In this document: positions 1 through 9,041 of the stretch, piece after piece
How the letters are laid out: every line of letters begins with the position of its first letter
Position numbering within the stretch: the first letter of the stretch is position 1
Source of the DNA: Burkholderia stagnalis
Lineage (GTDB): Bacteria > Pseudomonadota > Gammaproteobacteria > Burkholderiales > Burkholderiaceae
DNA length: 64,000 nt
Direction: 5' to 3'
Assembly: GCF_902830275.1 (NCBI RefSeq)
Contig: NZ_CADESW010000001.1
Span: 558,001 to 622,000, forward strand
Position numbers and translations under genes: made by a program
Notes under the pieces: generated by a model
Database searches by the model: none
Told to the model about the DNA's origin: nothing
The model's input: the letters and a program-made list of their open reading frames with translations, nothing else

Positions 1-166
1 TATTCAATGGCGGATGACTTTGCCCACCTTGAAGATCAGCACACGTACTCTTCGCACATACGGAGCCACTTATAGAGATGATCACTACAAGAAACCAACT
101 CTTAATCACCACCCCAATCACAACCAACACTCATTCATTTGAATTTTCAAAACCAATGGTCGACAA

Positions 167-364
167 TCAAAATTTCTTCATCAAGAACCCGATCCGGGAT
201 TCACCCCCGAGCTTACTCGATACCATCTCATCGCAACACTTTCTATAAAACAAGGCACCCCAATCCTTAAAGTCATTACTCCAATATGCATCAACAAGAT
301 TTTGAACTGCTCTTGAATGCAAACTCCCCGGCACAGCGCCACCTTCATAATATCCAGTTACAAT
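167..364 (-). pseudogene. Decayed ORF (C-terminal fragment), possible second immunity gene
   Basis: On the minus strand an open frame of 65 codons ends with the stop at 167-169. Its translation looks like real protein (for example GYYEGGAVPGSLHSR and a C-terminus GESRIGFLMKKF), but it has no good start codon and is cut on its 5' side by an in-frame TAA at 365-367. Coding-like sequence continues beyond that stop (SDTAAANGSG), then a TGA and frame changes follow. It lies downstream of the effector and immunity candidate in the same orientation, so a degenerate orphan immunity gene is plausible but inferred. The family is not recognised. Confidence 0.4.
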
Positions 365-593
365 TTACCCACTACCATTAGCAGCAGCAGTGTCAGAAAA
401 ACCAATCAATACAGCGATAGATCAAATCGCCACAATATATAAAAAAACTCACGATGTTTTATATTTTGAAATTGATCAGCATCTTCCACCCATTTTCCAC
501 AAACGGCCTGACCGACTTCTTGGCAGGAAGGCCATACCAGCCCTGACCCCCGGGGTTTCCATTTTTTTATTTCCTCCAACTCCATGTGAGACC

Positions 594-1232
594 CTATGGC
601 TCGGAATGCCAATTACGAATCGCATCCAACAGATATTTCAGACGCCTCTTCTCTTGGATCGACACTTCATGCACGGCGTGGTCGACATCATCATTCTTGA
701 ATGGTCCATCATTAGTTTCGACAATTAATTTATCGAAACGAAGAGTTAAATATACCGGAGCGTAACAGTATGCACCCTCATCCATTGGCCTCTTATCAAG
801 CAAAACGAAGTCACTTTCCTTCATTCTCTTAATCTCCACAGACTCACAAAGAGTACGCAACTGAAATTTATCTTTAATTTCAATATTCGGCCCCACCGCG
901 AGGGCACCTTTTTTAAAAAATCGACCAAAGTACAATTTTCCAAAAAAGCCAGTTTTCGCATCAATCACCCATACCACGCTGTCTTCCGATGTATCTCCAC
1001 TTCTACACTGAATCAGATACCGCTCCCCGCCCTTGCTCCACAGCGCTGAAAAATCAGATGAATTGCACAGCCCTCGCCACCGAGACCATGGTGCGCCTAA
1101 ATTGACTACACACTCGTTCTGACTATCACAATTGCCCGACAAATTCGCTGAACCACCCATGTATTTTGCGAGCGCGAAATGCGACCATGTCGCAACTAAT
1201 GCGAAGAATAGCCATTTATATGCCGCATACAT
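594..1232 (-). CDS. Secreted protein of unknown family, candidate T6SS immunity protein
   Basis: A 212-residue protein of unrecognised family. The start at 1232 is preceded by AAAGGA and gives a clean signal peptide (YKWLFFALVATWSHFALA), so the product is probably periplasmic. An in-frame ATG four codons upstream is possible. The mature part has several cysteines and no motif I recognise. The gene overlaps the 3' end of the large peptidoglycan-hydrolase effector by 17 bp, the usual place and coupling for its immunity protein. A periplasmic address fits neutralisation of a cell-wall-degrading toxin. It is more AT-rich than the T6SS core genes, as effector and immunity modules often are. The function is inferred from position and export signal only. 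Confidence 0.6.
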   Translation of the reverse strand: MYAAYKWLFFALVATWSHFALAKYMGGSANLSGNCDSQNECVVNLGAPWSRWRGLCNSSDFSALWSKGGERYLIQCRSGDTSEDSVVWVIDAKTGFFGKLYFGRFFKKGALAVGPNIEIKDKFQLRTLCESVEIKRMKESDFVLLDKRPMDEGAYCYAPVYLTLRFDKLIVETNDGPFKNDDVDHAVHEVSIQEKRRLKYLLDAIRNWHSEP

Positions 1233-3888
1233 AGGCTGACGCATCCTTTGAGATCAGGTGGAAATTTGAATTTGCACGACTGCTCGTGCGACCGTATGCA
1301 GAATACGTATATGTATTCTGCTGAAGAATGCCGATGCGCCGGCTAAAGCAATCAGCAACCCAAGCCCGGGCAGCTGTCTTGGCTCGCTCTTCGACGGCAA
1401 TCTTTATCAATGCTCCCTGTGAATCCGGGTGATCTTCAGAAACTCTCTTCTGGATCTGCTGCGCCGCTTTCTTAAGGCTACCCTGTTGTACAGCGAGGTC
1501 GAAGAAAGCGCAGTATGTAGCCAATTCGACCTTGGCTATCAGGTCAGGAGAGATTGTGCGAAGGAACTGTACACATTGCATCACTCCCGAATGATAGCCT
1601 CTGGTCGCTTCGTCAATCTGTATTTGCTGAAAGGTCTGAACCTCACCCAATTTTTTGAATGGCCTTTTCCATGATGGGTTGTGGGCTTGCTGATTAAGCG
1701 CCCAATCAACTAGCGTCTGTTGATCCCCTCCAGAAATCGCATATTCCAATACCCTATAATTCGAACTTTCGTCGAAAGCCTCTTGAAATGTGGTCAGATC
1801 TGCGCTTCTCATGCGTTCAAGCAAAGGGCCAAGCGTACCTTGCCCCGCAGCCCATTGAATTACTCCAAAGGACATTCCCTGTCCATCCCCGTTGTCTGCG
1901 ACTGCCCCGAAGTCCATAGCGGTGGCTCCTTCGAAACCGGACGTAATGGTTAAGGCCAACTCCTTCGCCTTCTGAAGCGGAATACACAAAATTTGTAAAA
2001 AATTTGATACCACGCCGATAGGATCGAAATGAAAAACCTCCGGCCCCGGAAAACCCGGCACACCAGCCTTCACCTCATCCCACCACGCCAGCATCTCGAT
2101 CCGCTTCCGCTCTTCCCCATGCTGCGGGTTTGGCTCCGTTTTCTTTTCCAGTTCGACGATCAATTGATTCCATTTCGACGGATTCGCCCACTCGCTCTCG
2201 TGCTTCACAATCAGGCGTGAGGCAGCCTGCATGAGCCAGGGATAGCCTCCTCGCTCAGTCTGCGACAACGTGCATAATTCAACAGCCGCCTGCGCGCCAT
2301 CACCTGTCGTGAACAGGGCGTCATACACTTTGAGCATCAACGGGCTGAGATTCGAACGCGCAGCAAGGTCAGCAATATCAGCGCCCCTCGCATAATCCCC
2401 CCACTTCTGGGTTGTCGCAAAGATCGTATGTGCCGGATCATGGTCATCCGCCAGGCACTCGAAGTCGATCCACTTCTGCGCGAATTCTCGCGTCACCCGC
2501 CCCCCAGCGAAGTTGAAATCGCACACCCAGCCGTCGATCAGTTGACCTTGTGCATTCACGCCGTCGACGTGCCACCAGCTCACCGGGTATCCCGGATCGG
2601 GATTGGGGCGCGGCTCGGGAATCCGCCGATTCGGGTCACGCGCCAGTTCGGCGAGCGAATACACCTGAACGGCGTCCGTCTTTCTCGACTGTGGGTCAGT
2701 ACCCGGAACGAACTCATTATTCTGGGTGCGTTGATACAGCACCGTGCCCGGCGCGACCCGCAGGATCGTCGACTCGGATGGCAGGCCCAGTGCCGCCCAG
2801 TCCTCCTTGTGCGGACCGTGTTGACCGACCCATTCGCGCCCCTGCTCGATAAACGACTCGATGCCGTCGTCGCAAAACACCTCGATATGCGCCATCCGGG
2901 TTCCGGACGTGCGTTGGTCCAGCGAGTCATAGCGGCCGAGGTGGCCGATCAAGTCGCCGGACTTGATCGGGATACCGCCTCCATCTCCTTGCGAGTTGCT
3001 CGGGAAGAGCGTCTGGTCCGTCGTTACGATTACCCCGTCGAACATCGAGTCCGGGAAGACCTCCTCGACCATCGGCCCGCCGTTTTCTTGCCCCAGATAA
3101 ACCCAACGGCCGACGTCGGAGGACGGATCTACGTATCCGCCGGTTACAGGCGGGTACATCGAAGCGCCGAGCAGGTCCGTAACCTCGCCCCATTCCCGTC
3201 CGCGTACTTTTTTCCTCTTGCCGATTCGGATGCTCGCACCCTGCGGCAGGATGCCGATGGGCGCACCATTGGGAGTCTTGCGGACCCTCAGCCCCTGCTG
3301 CGACGGATCGGGGATCTGCCCGTTGCGACCCGGTGAGGGCTTATCCTGCGCATGCTGCGTTACGCGCCATTCCCGAGACCAGTACGACGGCTTCTTCCGC
3401 TGCGGGAAGTTCGCGTAGTCCTCCCAGGACATCAGGTGCATGTATAGGCTGTAGAAGGTCAGCTTCGTGCCTCGCGGGAACTCCATCGTGTGCCGCACCA
3501 GCGCGAAGCCCGTGCTATACGGCGCCTGAATCGGTGATCCGCCATCGGTCGCAGCGATCTCGCTAATCGGGTATGTCTTGTTGGCGCGAAACGCAATCAC
3601 CACGCCGTCGGCGATGCAGCGCAGTCCAGCTTCGAGATCCAGCGACTGCCCCGCGCCGGCTTCCGTGACATGGATTCCGCCGTGCCACATTCCCTTTCGG
3701 CTGACGAGATATGAGCCCGAAGGCTCGCGTTTGGCCAGCAACCGGTAAATCTCGTGCTCGTCGGTGAACTGCGCGGAGGCCTCGGACTGGCCCTGCCTCT
3801 TTCGAAGGAACGGAAACGCGAAAGGCAGTGGCTTCAGCTTGGCCAGGGCCGGCGCAGGCGCTTGCCGCGAAGAAGGTTGGCTTGTCAT
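1216..3888 (-). CDS. Modular T6SS peptidoglycan-hydrolase effector (M23-like plus lysozyme-like)
   Basis: An 890-residue protein encoded 9 bp downstream of vgrG. Residues about 60-350 resemble an M23 endopeptidase: WHGGIH near the start, YMHLM, then GDLIGHLGRYDS and AHIEVF, equivalent to the last strand and second histidine motif of the family. A bacterial SH3-like segment (GLRVRKTPNGAPIGILPQG) is inserted between these halves. After a Pro-rich linker comes a helical region (LMQAASRLIVKHESEWANPSKW), then a C-terminal lysozyme or chitosanase-like domain with a putative catalytic Glu in SGFEGA and the DNGDGQGMSFGVIQW segment. It may therefore cut both peptide and glycan bonds of peptidoglycan. 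The first metal ligand motif is not canonical, so M23 activity is uncertain. Delivery by the adjacent VgrG is inferred from position. Confidence 0.75.
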   Translation of the reverse strand: MTSQPSSRQAPAPALAKLKPLPFAFPFLRKRQGQSEASAQFTDEHEIYRLLAKREPSGSYLVSRKGMWHGGIHVTEAGAGQSLDLEAGLRCIADGVVIAFRANKTYPISEIAATDGGSPIQAPYSTGFALVRHTMEFPRGTKLTFYSLYMHLMSWEDYANFPQRKKPSYWSREWRVTQHAQDKPSPGRNGQIPDPSQQGLRVRKTPNGAPIGILPQGASIRIGKRKKVRGREWGEVTDLLGASMYPPVTGGYVDPSSDVGRWVYLGQENGGPMVEEVFPDSMFDGVIVTTDQTLFPSNSQGDGGGIPIKSGDLIGHLGRYDSLDQRTSGTRMAHIEVFCDDGIESFIEQGREWVGQHGPHKEDWAALGLPSESTILRVAPGTVLYQRTQNNEFVPGTDPQSRKTDAVQVYSLAELARDPNRRIPEPRPNPDPGYPVSWWHVDGVNAQGQLIDGWVCDFNFAGGRVTREFAQKWIDFECLADDHDPAHTIFATTQKWGDYARGADIADLAARSNLSPLMLKVYDALFTTGDGAQAAVELCTLSQTERGGYPWLMQAASRLIVKHESEWANPSKWNQLIVELEKKTEPNPQHGEERKRIEMLAWWDEVKAGVPGFPGPEVFHFDPIGVVSNFLQILCIPLQKAKELALTITSGFEGATAMDFGAVADNGDGQGMSFGVIQWAAGQGTLGPLLERMRSADLTTFQEAFDESSNYRVLEYAISGGDQQTLVDWALNQQAHNPSWKRPFKKLGEVQTFQQIQIDEATRGYHSGVMQCVQFLRTISPDLIAKVELATYCAFFDLAVQQGSLKKAAQQIQKRVSEDHPDSQGALIKIAVEERAKTAARAWVADCFSRRIGILQQNTYTYSAYGRTSSRANSNFHLISKDASAYVCGI

Positions 3889-3897
3889 GGTTGAGCT

Positions 3898-6237
3898 CTA
3901 TTCAGAGAATCCGAAGGTCACTGCGCCCTTCACGTCGTCGAGCGGCGCCTTGGACCATGTCGGGAATTTGAAGCTGCCGCCGTCCGGATCGTCGACTTTC
4001 AGATTGCCCTTGAACTCGATTTCTCCGGCGGGACTGCCGAGAACGATCTTGCCGCCCGAGAGCTTGATGTAGGCGCCGGCCCCGTCGCCGATCGTGACGC
4101 CTTTGCGGCCCGTGATAATTACTTCGCTATCGGAAGAACTGACTGTCATGTTCTGCATTGACATCAGTTCCATCACGTCGGATTGCGCCTGGACTTGAAC
4201 CTTACCCTTCGCGGCGAATATCCGGATCCCAAGTCGCGCCGCAAAAAACGAAATCGCGTCGCCGGCCGCGACCGCGATGCGCTTCATGACACCGATGTCG
4301 AGTCCATCGCCAGCCGTAATGAACATCTGTCTGCGGGCGGCAAACTGCATCTGCTGGCCACTCGCGAACCCGACGCCATCGGGCGCAGTCGCGACGATAA
4401 CGGGCTTCTGGAGCCGCTTGAGCTTTTGCTGGATCAGCGCCCGCTGTTGATCGATGTCAGCCTGAAGCGCGTTCGCAGCCTTCGCCGAGTCATTGAGTGC
4501 ATGCAGGATTTGTTCAGCCTGCTCGAGCGTCATGTCGGCATCCTGCATGGCGAGTTGCTGGCCCGCGGCACCTGGTTGTCCTTCGGCGGTGACCAGTACC
4601 CCCTTTGCTCCCCGAACAGCCGCCGGCCCGTCTGTGCGCAATTCCGCGCCGTGCCCGCGCTCCTTGCGATCGCCGTCGACCATGTGCCCGAGATTGAGCT
4701 CGCTGACTTGATGCGGCGTAGTCAGGTGAATATGCTCGACACCCTCCTTGTCTTCCATCCGCATTTCGTTCTGCCCAGCAGTGCGGATGAGATTGCGAGT
4801 GTGATTGAGGTTGTTGACGAGATCGGGATGCGAGCTGTCGTGCATGGCCCCGATGATCACCGGTCGATTCGGATCACCCCCCGTATGGATAAGCGCTACC
4901 TCCGCGCCGTCGATCAGCGGGAAGTGGTGACCGTAGTTGTCGCCGCTATACGGTTTCGCGAACCGCACCGGCCTGCTGGTGCCGCCGGGACTCCACTCGT
5001 CCAGGTCGAACGGCAGCTTGATCACATACCAGCCCTGTTCGGTCAGATACGCATACTTGTAATCGCCGGGCGACGTGATCCGCGCCGGCAAAATGCCATC
5101 GATCGCCGGACGCCGAATCGACGCCATCTGCGTGCGCCACACGCGATCGGATGGAATCCCCTCGAACGAAACCCAATATGAATCGCTACGCCCGCCCTTC
5201 GACTCCACCGACGTAATGAAAATCCCATGCTTCGCGTCGGCCGGCTTCGGCTCGACCCGCATCACCTCCCCGGCTTCGAGCCAGAACGGGTTGCCGGTGC
5301 CTTTGTACGTTATCTGGCTCGCCAAATGCGCCTCATGCCTCAAACGTGCAACACGCCCGCCCTCTTCCGGCGTCTCGTAATGCTCACCCCATCGGTAATC
5401 GACAGCGTTGGTCGTCTTGTCGTCGCGGGCAGCGTTTTCCTCGACCAGTAGCGAAACACCTGCCTGCCGATGGTTATAGTCATGCAGCCGCACCGACTCC
5501 GGCACACGCTGCGTTTCCCGCCGAAGTGTCTTGATCGCATCCGCCCCAACACTCTCGAGCCCCGAATCACGGCGATGCGGAACCGCGCGCTGCTTGCGCG
5601 CATAGGCATCCAGATCATCACCGAACACGACCACCGCGCGATCCTTCTTCTGCTCCCAGCGAAACCAGATCCCCTCTTCCGCGCAAATGCGCCGGATGAA
5701 CGCAAACGTCGTCTCGTGATACTGCGTCACGTACTCGCGCCGCTTGTACTCCCCGCGCAACTGAAACACGAAGTCGACGCCCGCGCGGTAGCCGAAGTGC
5801 CTCAGCGTATCGGTAACGATCTCCTCAACTGACTGCTTCTGAAACAACCGGCTGGTCACACCGCGATCGAGATCCACCAGCGTCGGCTCCAGCACAACCC
5901 GATAGCGCGTCTCGTCAGCCGACGTTTCGAACTCGTCGAACTTCGTGATGATTCCGTGAACCGTATACGCGGGCGGCTTCTTGCTGAACTGCGCCGCGTT
6001 CGCCCCGAACATCTTCCTCAGATAGTCCATGTTCGGATCAATCGGATCGGCGATGAATTTAGCCGGCCGCCCAAGCACCTGATCCATCGGAATGCCGGCC
6101 ACCGGGCTTGTGAATTCGATCTCGTACCTGTACAGCTGGCTGACCTGATCGAGCCCGGTAAAACTCAGGATCGAGAACGGCGCCGGGTGGGGCGCCAGTT
6201 TCAATTCATAAGCCTGCGACGGCAATATCATCGACAT
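3898..6237 (-). CDS. vgrG: VgrG, T6SS spike protein
   Basis: A 779-residue VgrG, the trimeric gp27/gp5-like tip of the T6SS tube. The N-terminal part (YRYEIEFTSP, then GIHGIITKFDE-type and GIWFRWEQKKD segments) is the gp27-like region. The middle contains the gp5 OB-fold region (WVSFEGIPSDRVWRTQ to HTGGDPNRPVIIGAMHDS). The C-terminus is a DUF2345-like beta-helix (RKGVTIGDGAGAYIKLSGGKI). I chose the start at 6237 because GAGAGGA precedes it; a longer open frame from 6303 adds an unlikely 22-residue extension. It lies 81 bp downstream of tssC and immediately upstream of the effector it probably carries. No separate PAAR gene is visible. Confidence 0.93.
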   Translation of the reverse strand: MSMILPSQAYELKLAPHPAPFSILSFTGLDQVSQLYRYEIEFTSPVAGIPMDQVLGRPAKFIADPIDPNMDYLRKMFGANAAQFSKKPPAYTVHGIITKFDEFETSADETRYRVVLEPTLVDLDRGVTSRLFQKQSVEEIVTDTLRHFGYRAGVDFVFQLRGEYKRREYVTQYHETTFAFIRRICAEEGIWFRWEQKKDRAVVVFGDDLDAYARKQRAVPHRRDSGLESVGADAIKTLRRETQRVPESVRLHDYNHRQAGVSLLVEENAARDDKTTNAVDYRWGEHYETPEEGGRVARLRHEAHLASQITYKGTGNPFWLEAGEVMRVEPKPADAKHGIFITSVESKGGRSDSYWVSFEGIPSDRVWRTQMASIRRPAIDGILPARITSPGDYKYAYLTEQGWYVIKLPFDLDEWSPGGTSRPVRFAKPYSGDNYGHHFPLIDGAEVALIHTGGDPNRPVIIGAMHDSSHPDLVNNLNHTRNLIRTAGQNEMRMEDKEGVEHIHLTTPHQVSELNLGHMVDGDRKERGHGAELRTDGPAAVRGAKGVLVTAEGQPGAAGQQLAMQDADMTLEQAEQILHALNDSAKAANALQADIDQQRALIQQKLKRLQKPVIVATAPDGVGFASGQQMQFAARRQMFITAGDGLDIGVMKRIAVAAGDAISFFAARLGIRIFAAKGKVQVQAQSDVMELMSMQNMTVSSSDSEVIITGRKGVTIGDGAGAYIKLSGGKIVLGSPAGEIEFKGNLKVDDPDGGSFKFPTWSKAPLDDVKGAVTFGFSE

Positions 6238-6318
6238 GAAATCCTCTCTGGTGCGCGAGCGCAATGTACCGCCGGGGCGACCATCGTCGCCCCGGCGGCT
6301 CATGCGGGAAACCGCAAA

Positions 6319-7869
6319 TCAGCTCTTCGCCTTCGGCATCTGCGAAACGAGCGACAGCCCGATATCCATCCCTTCCACCTGGAAGTGCGGCACGATGAAC
6401 AGCTTGATGCGGAAGAAGCCCGGGTTGTCCTCGATGTCCTCGACGGTCACCTTGGCCTCGCGCAGCGGATGCGACGCCTGCAACTCGTCGCCCGGATCCT
6501 TCATCTCGGTCACGAGCCCCTTGATCCAGTTGTTCAGCTCGAGCTCGAGCAGACGACGGTCCTTGGTCGTGCCGATGTTTTCCCGCTGAATCAGCTTCAG
6601 GTAGTGCGCGATGCGCGACAGCAGGAAGATGTACGGCAGGCGCGCGTTGATGCGGCTGTTCGCAGTCGCTTCCTTGGTCTCGTACAGCGCAGGCTTCTGC
6701 GACGAGTTCGCCGAGAAGAAGCATGCGAAGTCGTGGTTCTTGTAGAACGACAGCGGGATGAAGCCCAGATTCGCGAACTCGAACTCGCGCGTTTCCGGGA
6801 TCAGGACTTCGGTCGGGATCTTCGGCTGATAGCCGGTGCCGAGGTCATACAGGTGAACCGGCAGGTCCTCGACCTTGCCGCCCGCCTGCGGCCCGCGAAT
6901 CTGCACGCACCAGCCGTTGCTCACGAAGCTGCGCACCATGTTCGCCGCGAATGCGAACGACGCATTCATCCACAAGTACTTGTCGTGATCGGGGCCCTTG
7001 ACGGCTTCCTCGTAGTTGAACGCCCGCACCGGCGCCGTGTCCTTGCCGTAAGGCAGGCGGCCGAGCACGCGCGGCATCGTCAGGCCCACGTAACGCGCAT
7101 CGTCGGTATCGCGGAAGCTCTTCCACTTGATGTACTCGGCGCGATCGAAGTAATTGCCGATGTCCTGAATCGCGGCGACCTCTTCCATCGACTGCTTGCC
7201 GAAGAACGCCGGGCCCACCGAGCCGATGAACGGCATGTGTGCGGCAGCGGCGACCTTCGAGACATTGCGCAGCAGCGCCACATCCATCGGCGAGTTGTTG
7301 AATTCAAAATCGCTGATCATCGCGCTGATCGGCTGACCGCCCGGCGTGTCGTACTCCTCGATGTACGTCAGGCGGTACAACCCGCTCTGGATCAGCTCCG
7401 GCGTGTCCTCGAAGTCGCGCTGCAGCGCATCCTTCGACACATCCAGCACCTCGATCTTCGCGTTCTTGCGGAAATCGGTGCGGCTTACCAGCATCTTCAG
7501 GCCGCGCCAACGCGCTTCGAGCGTTTGGAACTCCGGCGTGTGCATCACGGCGTCGAGCTGGCGGCCGATCTGCCGGTCGATCTGGCCGATATGGAAGTCG
7601 AGCAACGACTTGTCGAGCCGGTCGACCGGCTGGCTTGCGCCGGCGACGAGCTCGAGGAATGCGCCCATCCCGCGCGCGATCCGCTCGTCGGCGGAAACCT
7701 CCGACAGCATGTCGTTGTCGCGGAACGCCTCGAGCGGACGCGCCTCGCTGACGGGCTTCAGGTTGATCTTGCTGCACAGCGATGCATACACGCTGTCGAT
7801 GTCCCCGTGCGGGGGGTCGAGCACGACGGTCTCGGTCGCGCCGGTCTGTTGCGTTTCAGTGGATTTCAT
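6319..7869 (-). CDS. tssC: TssC, T6SS contractile sheath large subunit
   Basis: A 516-residue member of the VipB/EvpB family that polymerises with TssB into the cytoplasmic contractile sheath. Family hallmarks are visible: the FLELVAGASQPVDRLD N-terminal region, EARWRGLKMLV, and the conserved C-terminal core with RLPYIFLLSRIAHYLK. The length matches the family. I chose the ATG at 7869 (AGGACACGAG upstream) instead of the longer frame from 7950, which would begin inside tssB. The gene sits 73 bp downstream of tssB, the usual order. Confidence 0.96.
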   Translation of the reverse strand: MKSTETQQTGATETVVLDPPHGDIDSVYASLCSKINLKPVSEARPLEAFRDNDMLSEVSADERIARGMGAFLELVAGASQPVDRLDKSLLDFHIGQIDRQIGRQLDAVMHTPEFQTLEARWRGLKMLVSRTDFRKNAKIEVLDVSKDALQRDFEDTPELIQSGLYRLTYIEEYDTPGGQPISAMISDFEFNNSPMDVALLRNVSKVAAAAHMPFIGSVGPAFFGKQSMEEVAAIQDIGNYFDRAEYIKWKSFRDTDDARYVGLTMPRVLGRLPYGKDTAPVRAFNYEEAVKGPDHDKYLWMNASFAFAANMVRSFVSNGWCVQIRGPQAGGKVEDLPVHLYDLGTGYQPKIPTEVLIPETREFEFANLGFIPLSFYKNHDFACFFSANSSQKPALYETKEATANSRINARLPYIFLLSRIAHYLKLIQRENIGTTKDRRLLELELNNWIKGLVTEMKDPGDELQASHPLREAKVTVEDIEDNPGFFRIKLFIVPHFQVEGMDIGLSLVSQMPKAKS

Positions 7870-7942
7870 CTCGTGTCCTGTCTGCGATCGAATCGCAACC
7901 TGTTTTCGGAATGCGGTGAAGGCGCGCTTGGCCCGGCTCCGC

Positions 7943-8455
7943 TCACGCATGCCCTTCCGGCTGAGTCGCCGCGGTGGCGATCTGCGACAACTCGCCGCGC
8001 AGCTTGTCGGACAGTCGCTTGTCCTTCAGCACCTTCTCGAACTCGCGGCGGAACGTGCCGTTGTCGAGCAGGTTCGATTTCAGGTCGCGCAGCAGGTTGC
8101 GCATCGCCAGCAGCGCCTGCAGCTCGGGAATCTGGCGGGCGACCTGCTCCGGCTCGAAGTCCTTGATCGAGCGGAACGACAGGTTGACGGGCAACTCGGA
8201 GCCGTCCGCCGCCAGTGTGTTGTCCGCTGCGATCTTCAGGCCCGGCGCATAGTCGGCAAGTACCGCGTCGAAGTTGTTCTTGTCGATATTGACCTTCTTC
8301 CGCTCGGCCAGCGGCGCTTGTTCGCGGCCGGCGCTGAAGTCGCCTGCGACGAGCAGCTTCAGGGGCAGCTCGACTTTCTTCTGCGCACCGCCGGTGTGCA
8401 GGTCCAACGTGATCGAAACCCGGCTCTTCGGGATCTCGCGCTGAAAGCTATCCAA
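7943..8455 (-). CDS. tssB: TssB, T6SS contractile sheath small subunit (TTG start)
   Basis: A 170-residue VipA-family sheath protein. It contains IPKSRVSITLDLHTGG, the conserved ELPLKLLVAGDFS strand and the C-terminal helical region that contacts TssC. The best start is a TTG at 8453-8455 (product begins M-DSFQREIPKS) because AAGGAGA lies six bases upstream. The only upstream ATG (8497) would add 14 residues that do not resemble TssB. It is the first gene of the minus-strand arm, so the 586 bp upstream should hold its promoter. Confidence 0.93.
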   Translation of the reverse strand: MDSFQREIPKSRVSITLDLHTGGAQKKVELPLKLLVAGDFSAGREQAPLAERKKVNIDKNNFDAVLADYAPGLKIAADNTLAADGSELPVNLSFRSIKDFEPEQVARQIPELQALLAMRNLLRDLKSNLLDNGTFRREFEKVLKDKRLSDKLRGELSQIATAATQPEGHA

Positions 8456-9041
8456 TTCGTTCTCCTTATCTACGGATGCTGCTTGAAGATGCCGCAATGC
8501 GCATCTACGGTCATGGACGCACTTTCGTCCGCTCAGCCCGTGTCAACCCCGGCACCGACATTTGCGAACGACTGAATCGGAAATTCGAAATCTTCATTCC
8601 AGATTCACGGGGCAGAAAAATACCACGCCGAATCCTGAACGGTAAACCACAAAGCACAAGAAACCAATTCCATTCGAACACAACCCGCAAAAATTCCACA
8701 AATATAAGACAAATCCTATTTAACTATTTTCACAATACCCAACCTTTTTCCAAAAATTCATCCCACACGTCAATCAACGGATCGAAGAAAGCACGCAATC
8801 CGTTGATACACAAAGACATTTCCACCACAATTCGCAGCCGCACAATCTTGAAAAGGCCGATATTTTTGAGAAAACCATTGCCAACAACCCAGCATCGAAT
8901 ATCTCAAAATCCCCACTCCCATTTATCCCAAAATAATCCCCCTCGAATTAACCACAATTCATCAATCTCGGTGTATACGAAACACGAAATCGGCGTATAG
9001 AATCAGCGCCTCATAATTTCCAAATTTCAATAGACCACACC
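8456..9041. promoter_or_regulatory. AT-rich divergent intergenic region between the two T6SS arms
   Basis: A 586-bp stretch between tssB (leftward) and tssK (rightward). From about 8580 to 9000 it is strikingly AT-rich, with many A/T runs, against a background near two-thirds GC. The open frames crossing it have low-complexity Ser/Asn/Arg composition and are not credible genes. It must carry the promoters of both T6SS arms. I could not identify a convincing sigma-54 or sigma-70 element. AT-rich divergent regions of this kind are typical targets of H-NS-like silencers, which is inference here. Confidence 0.6.

Noticed and set aside
390..728. 112-codon plus-strand ORF near the left end
   Set aside because: Overlaps the 3' end of the secreted minus-strand gene, and its translation has no protein-like pattern.
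5956..8166. 736-codon plus-strand frame across vgrG, tssC and tssB
   Set aside because: Antisense to clear T6SS genes and compositionally implausible.
8476..9000. 174-codon ORF in the AT-rich divergent T6SS gap
   Set aside because: Ser/Asn/Arg/His-rich low-complexity translation, no ribosome-binding site, and it occupies the expected promoter region.
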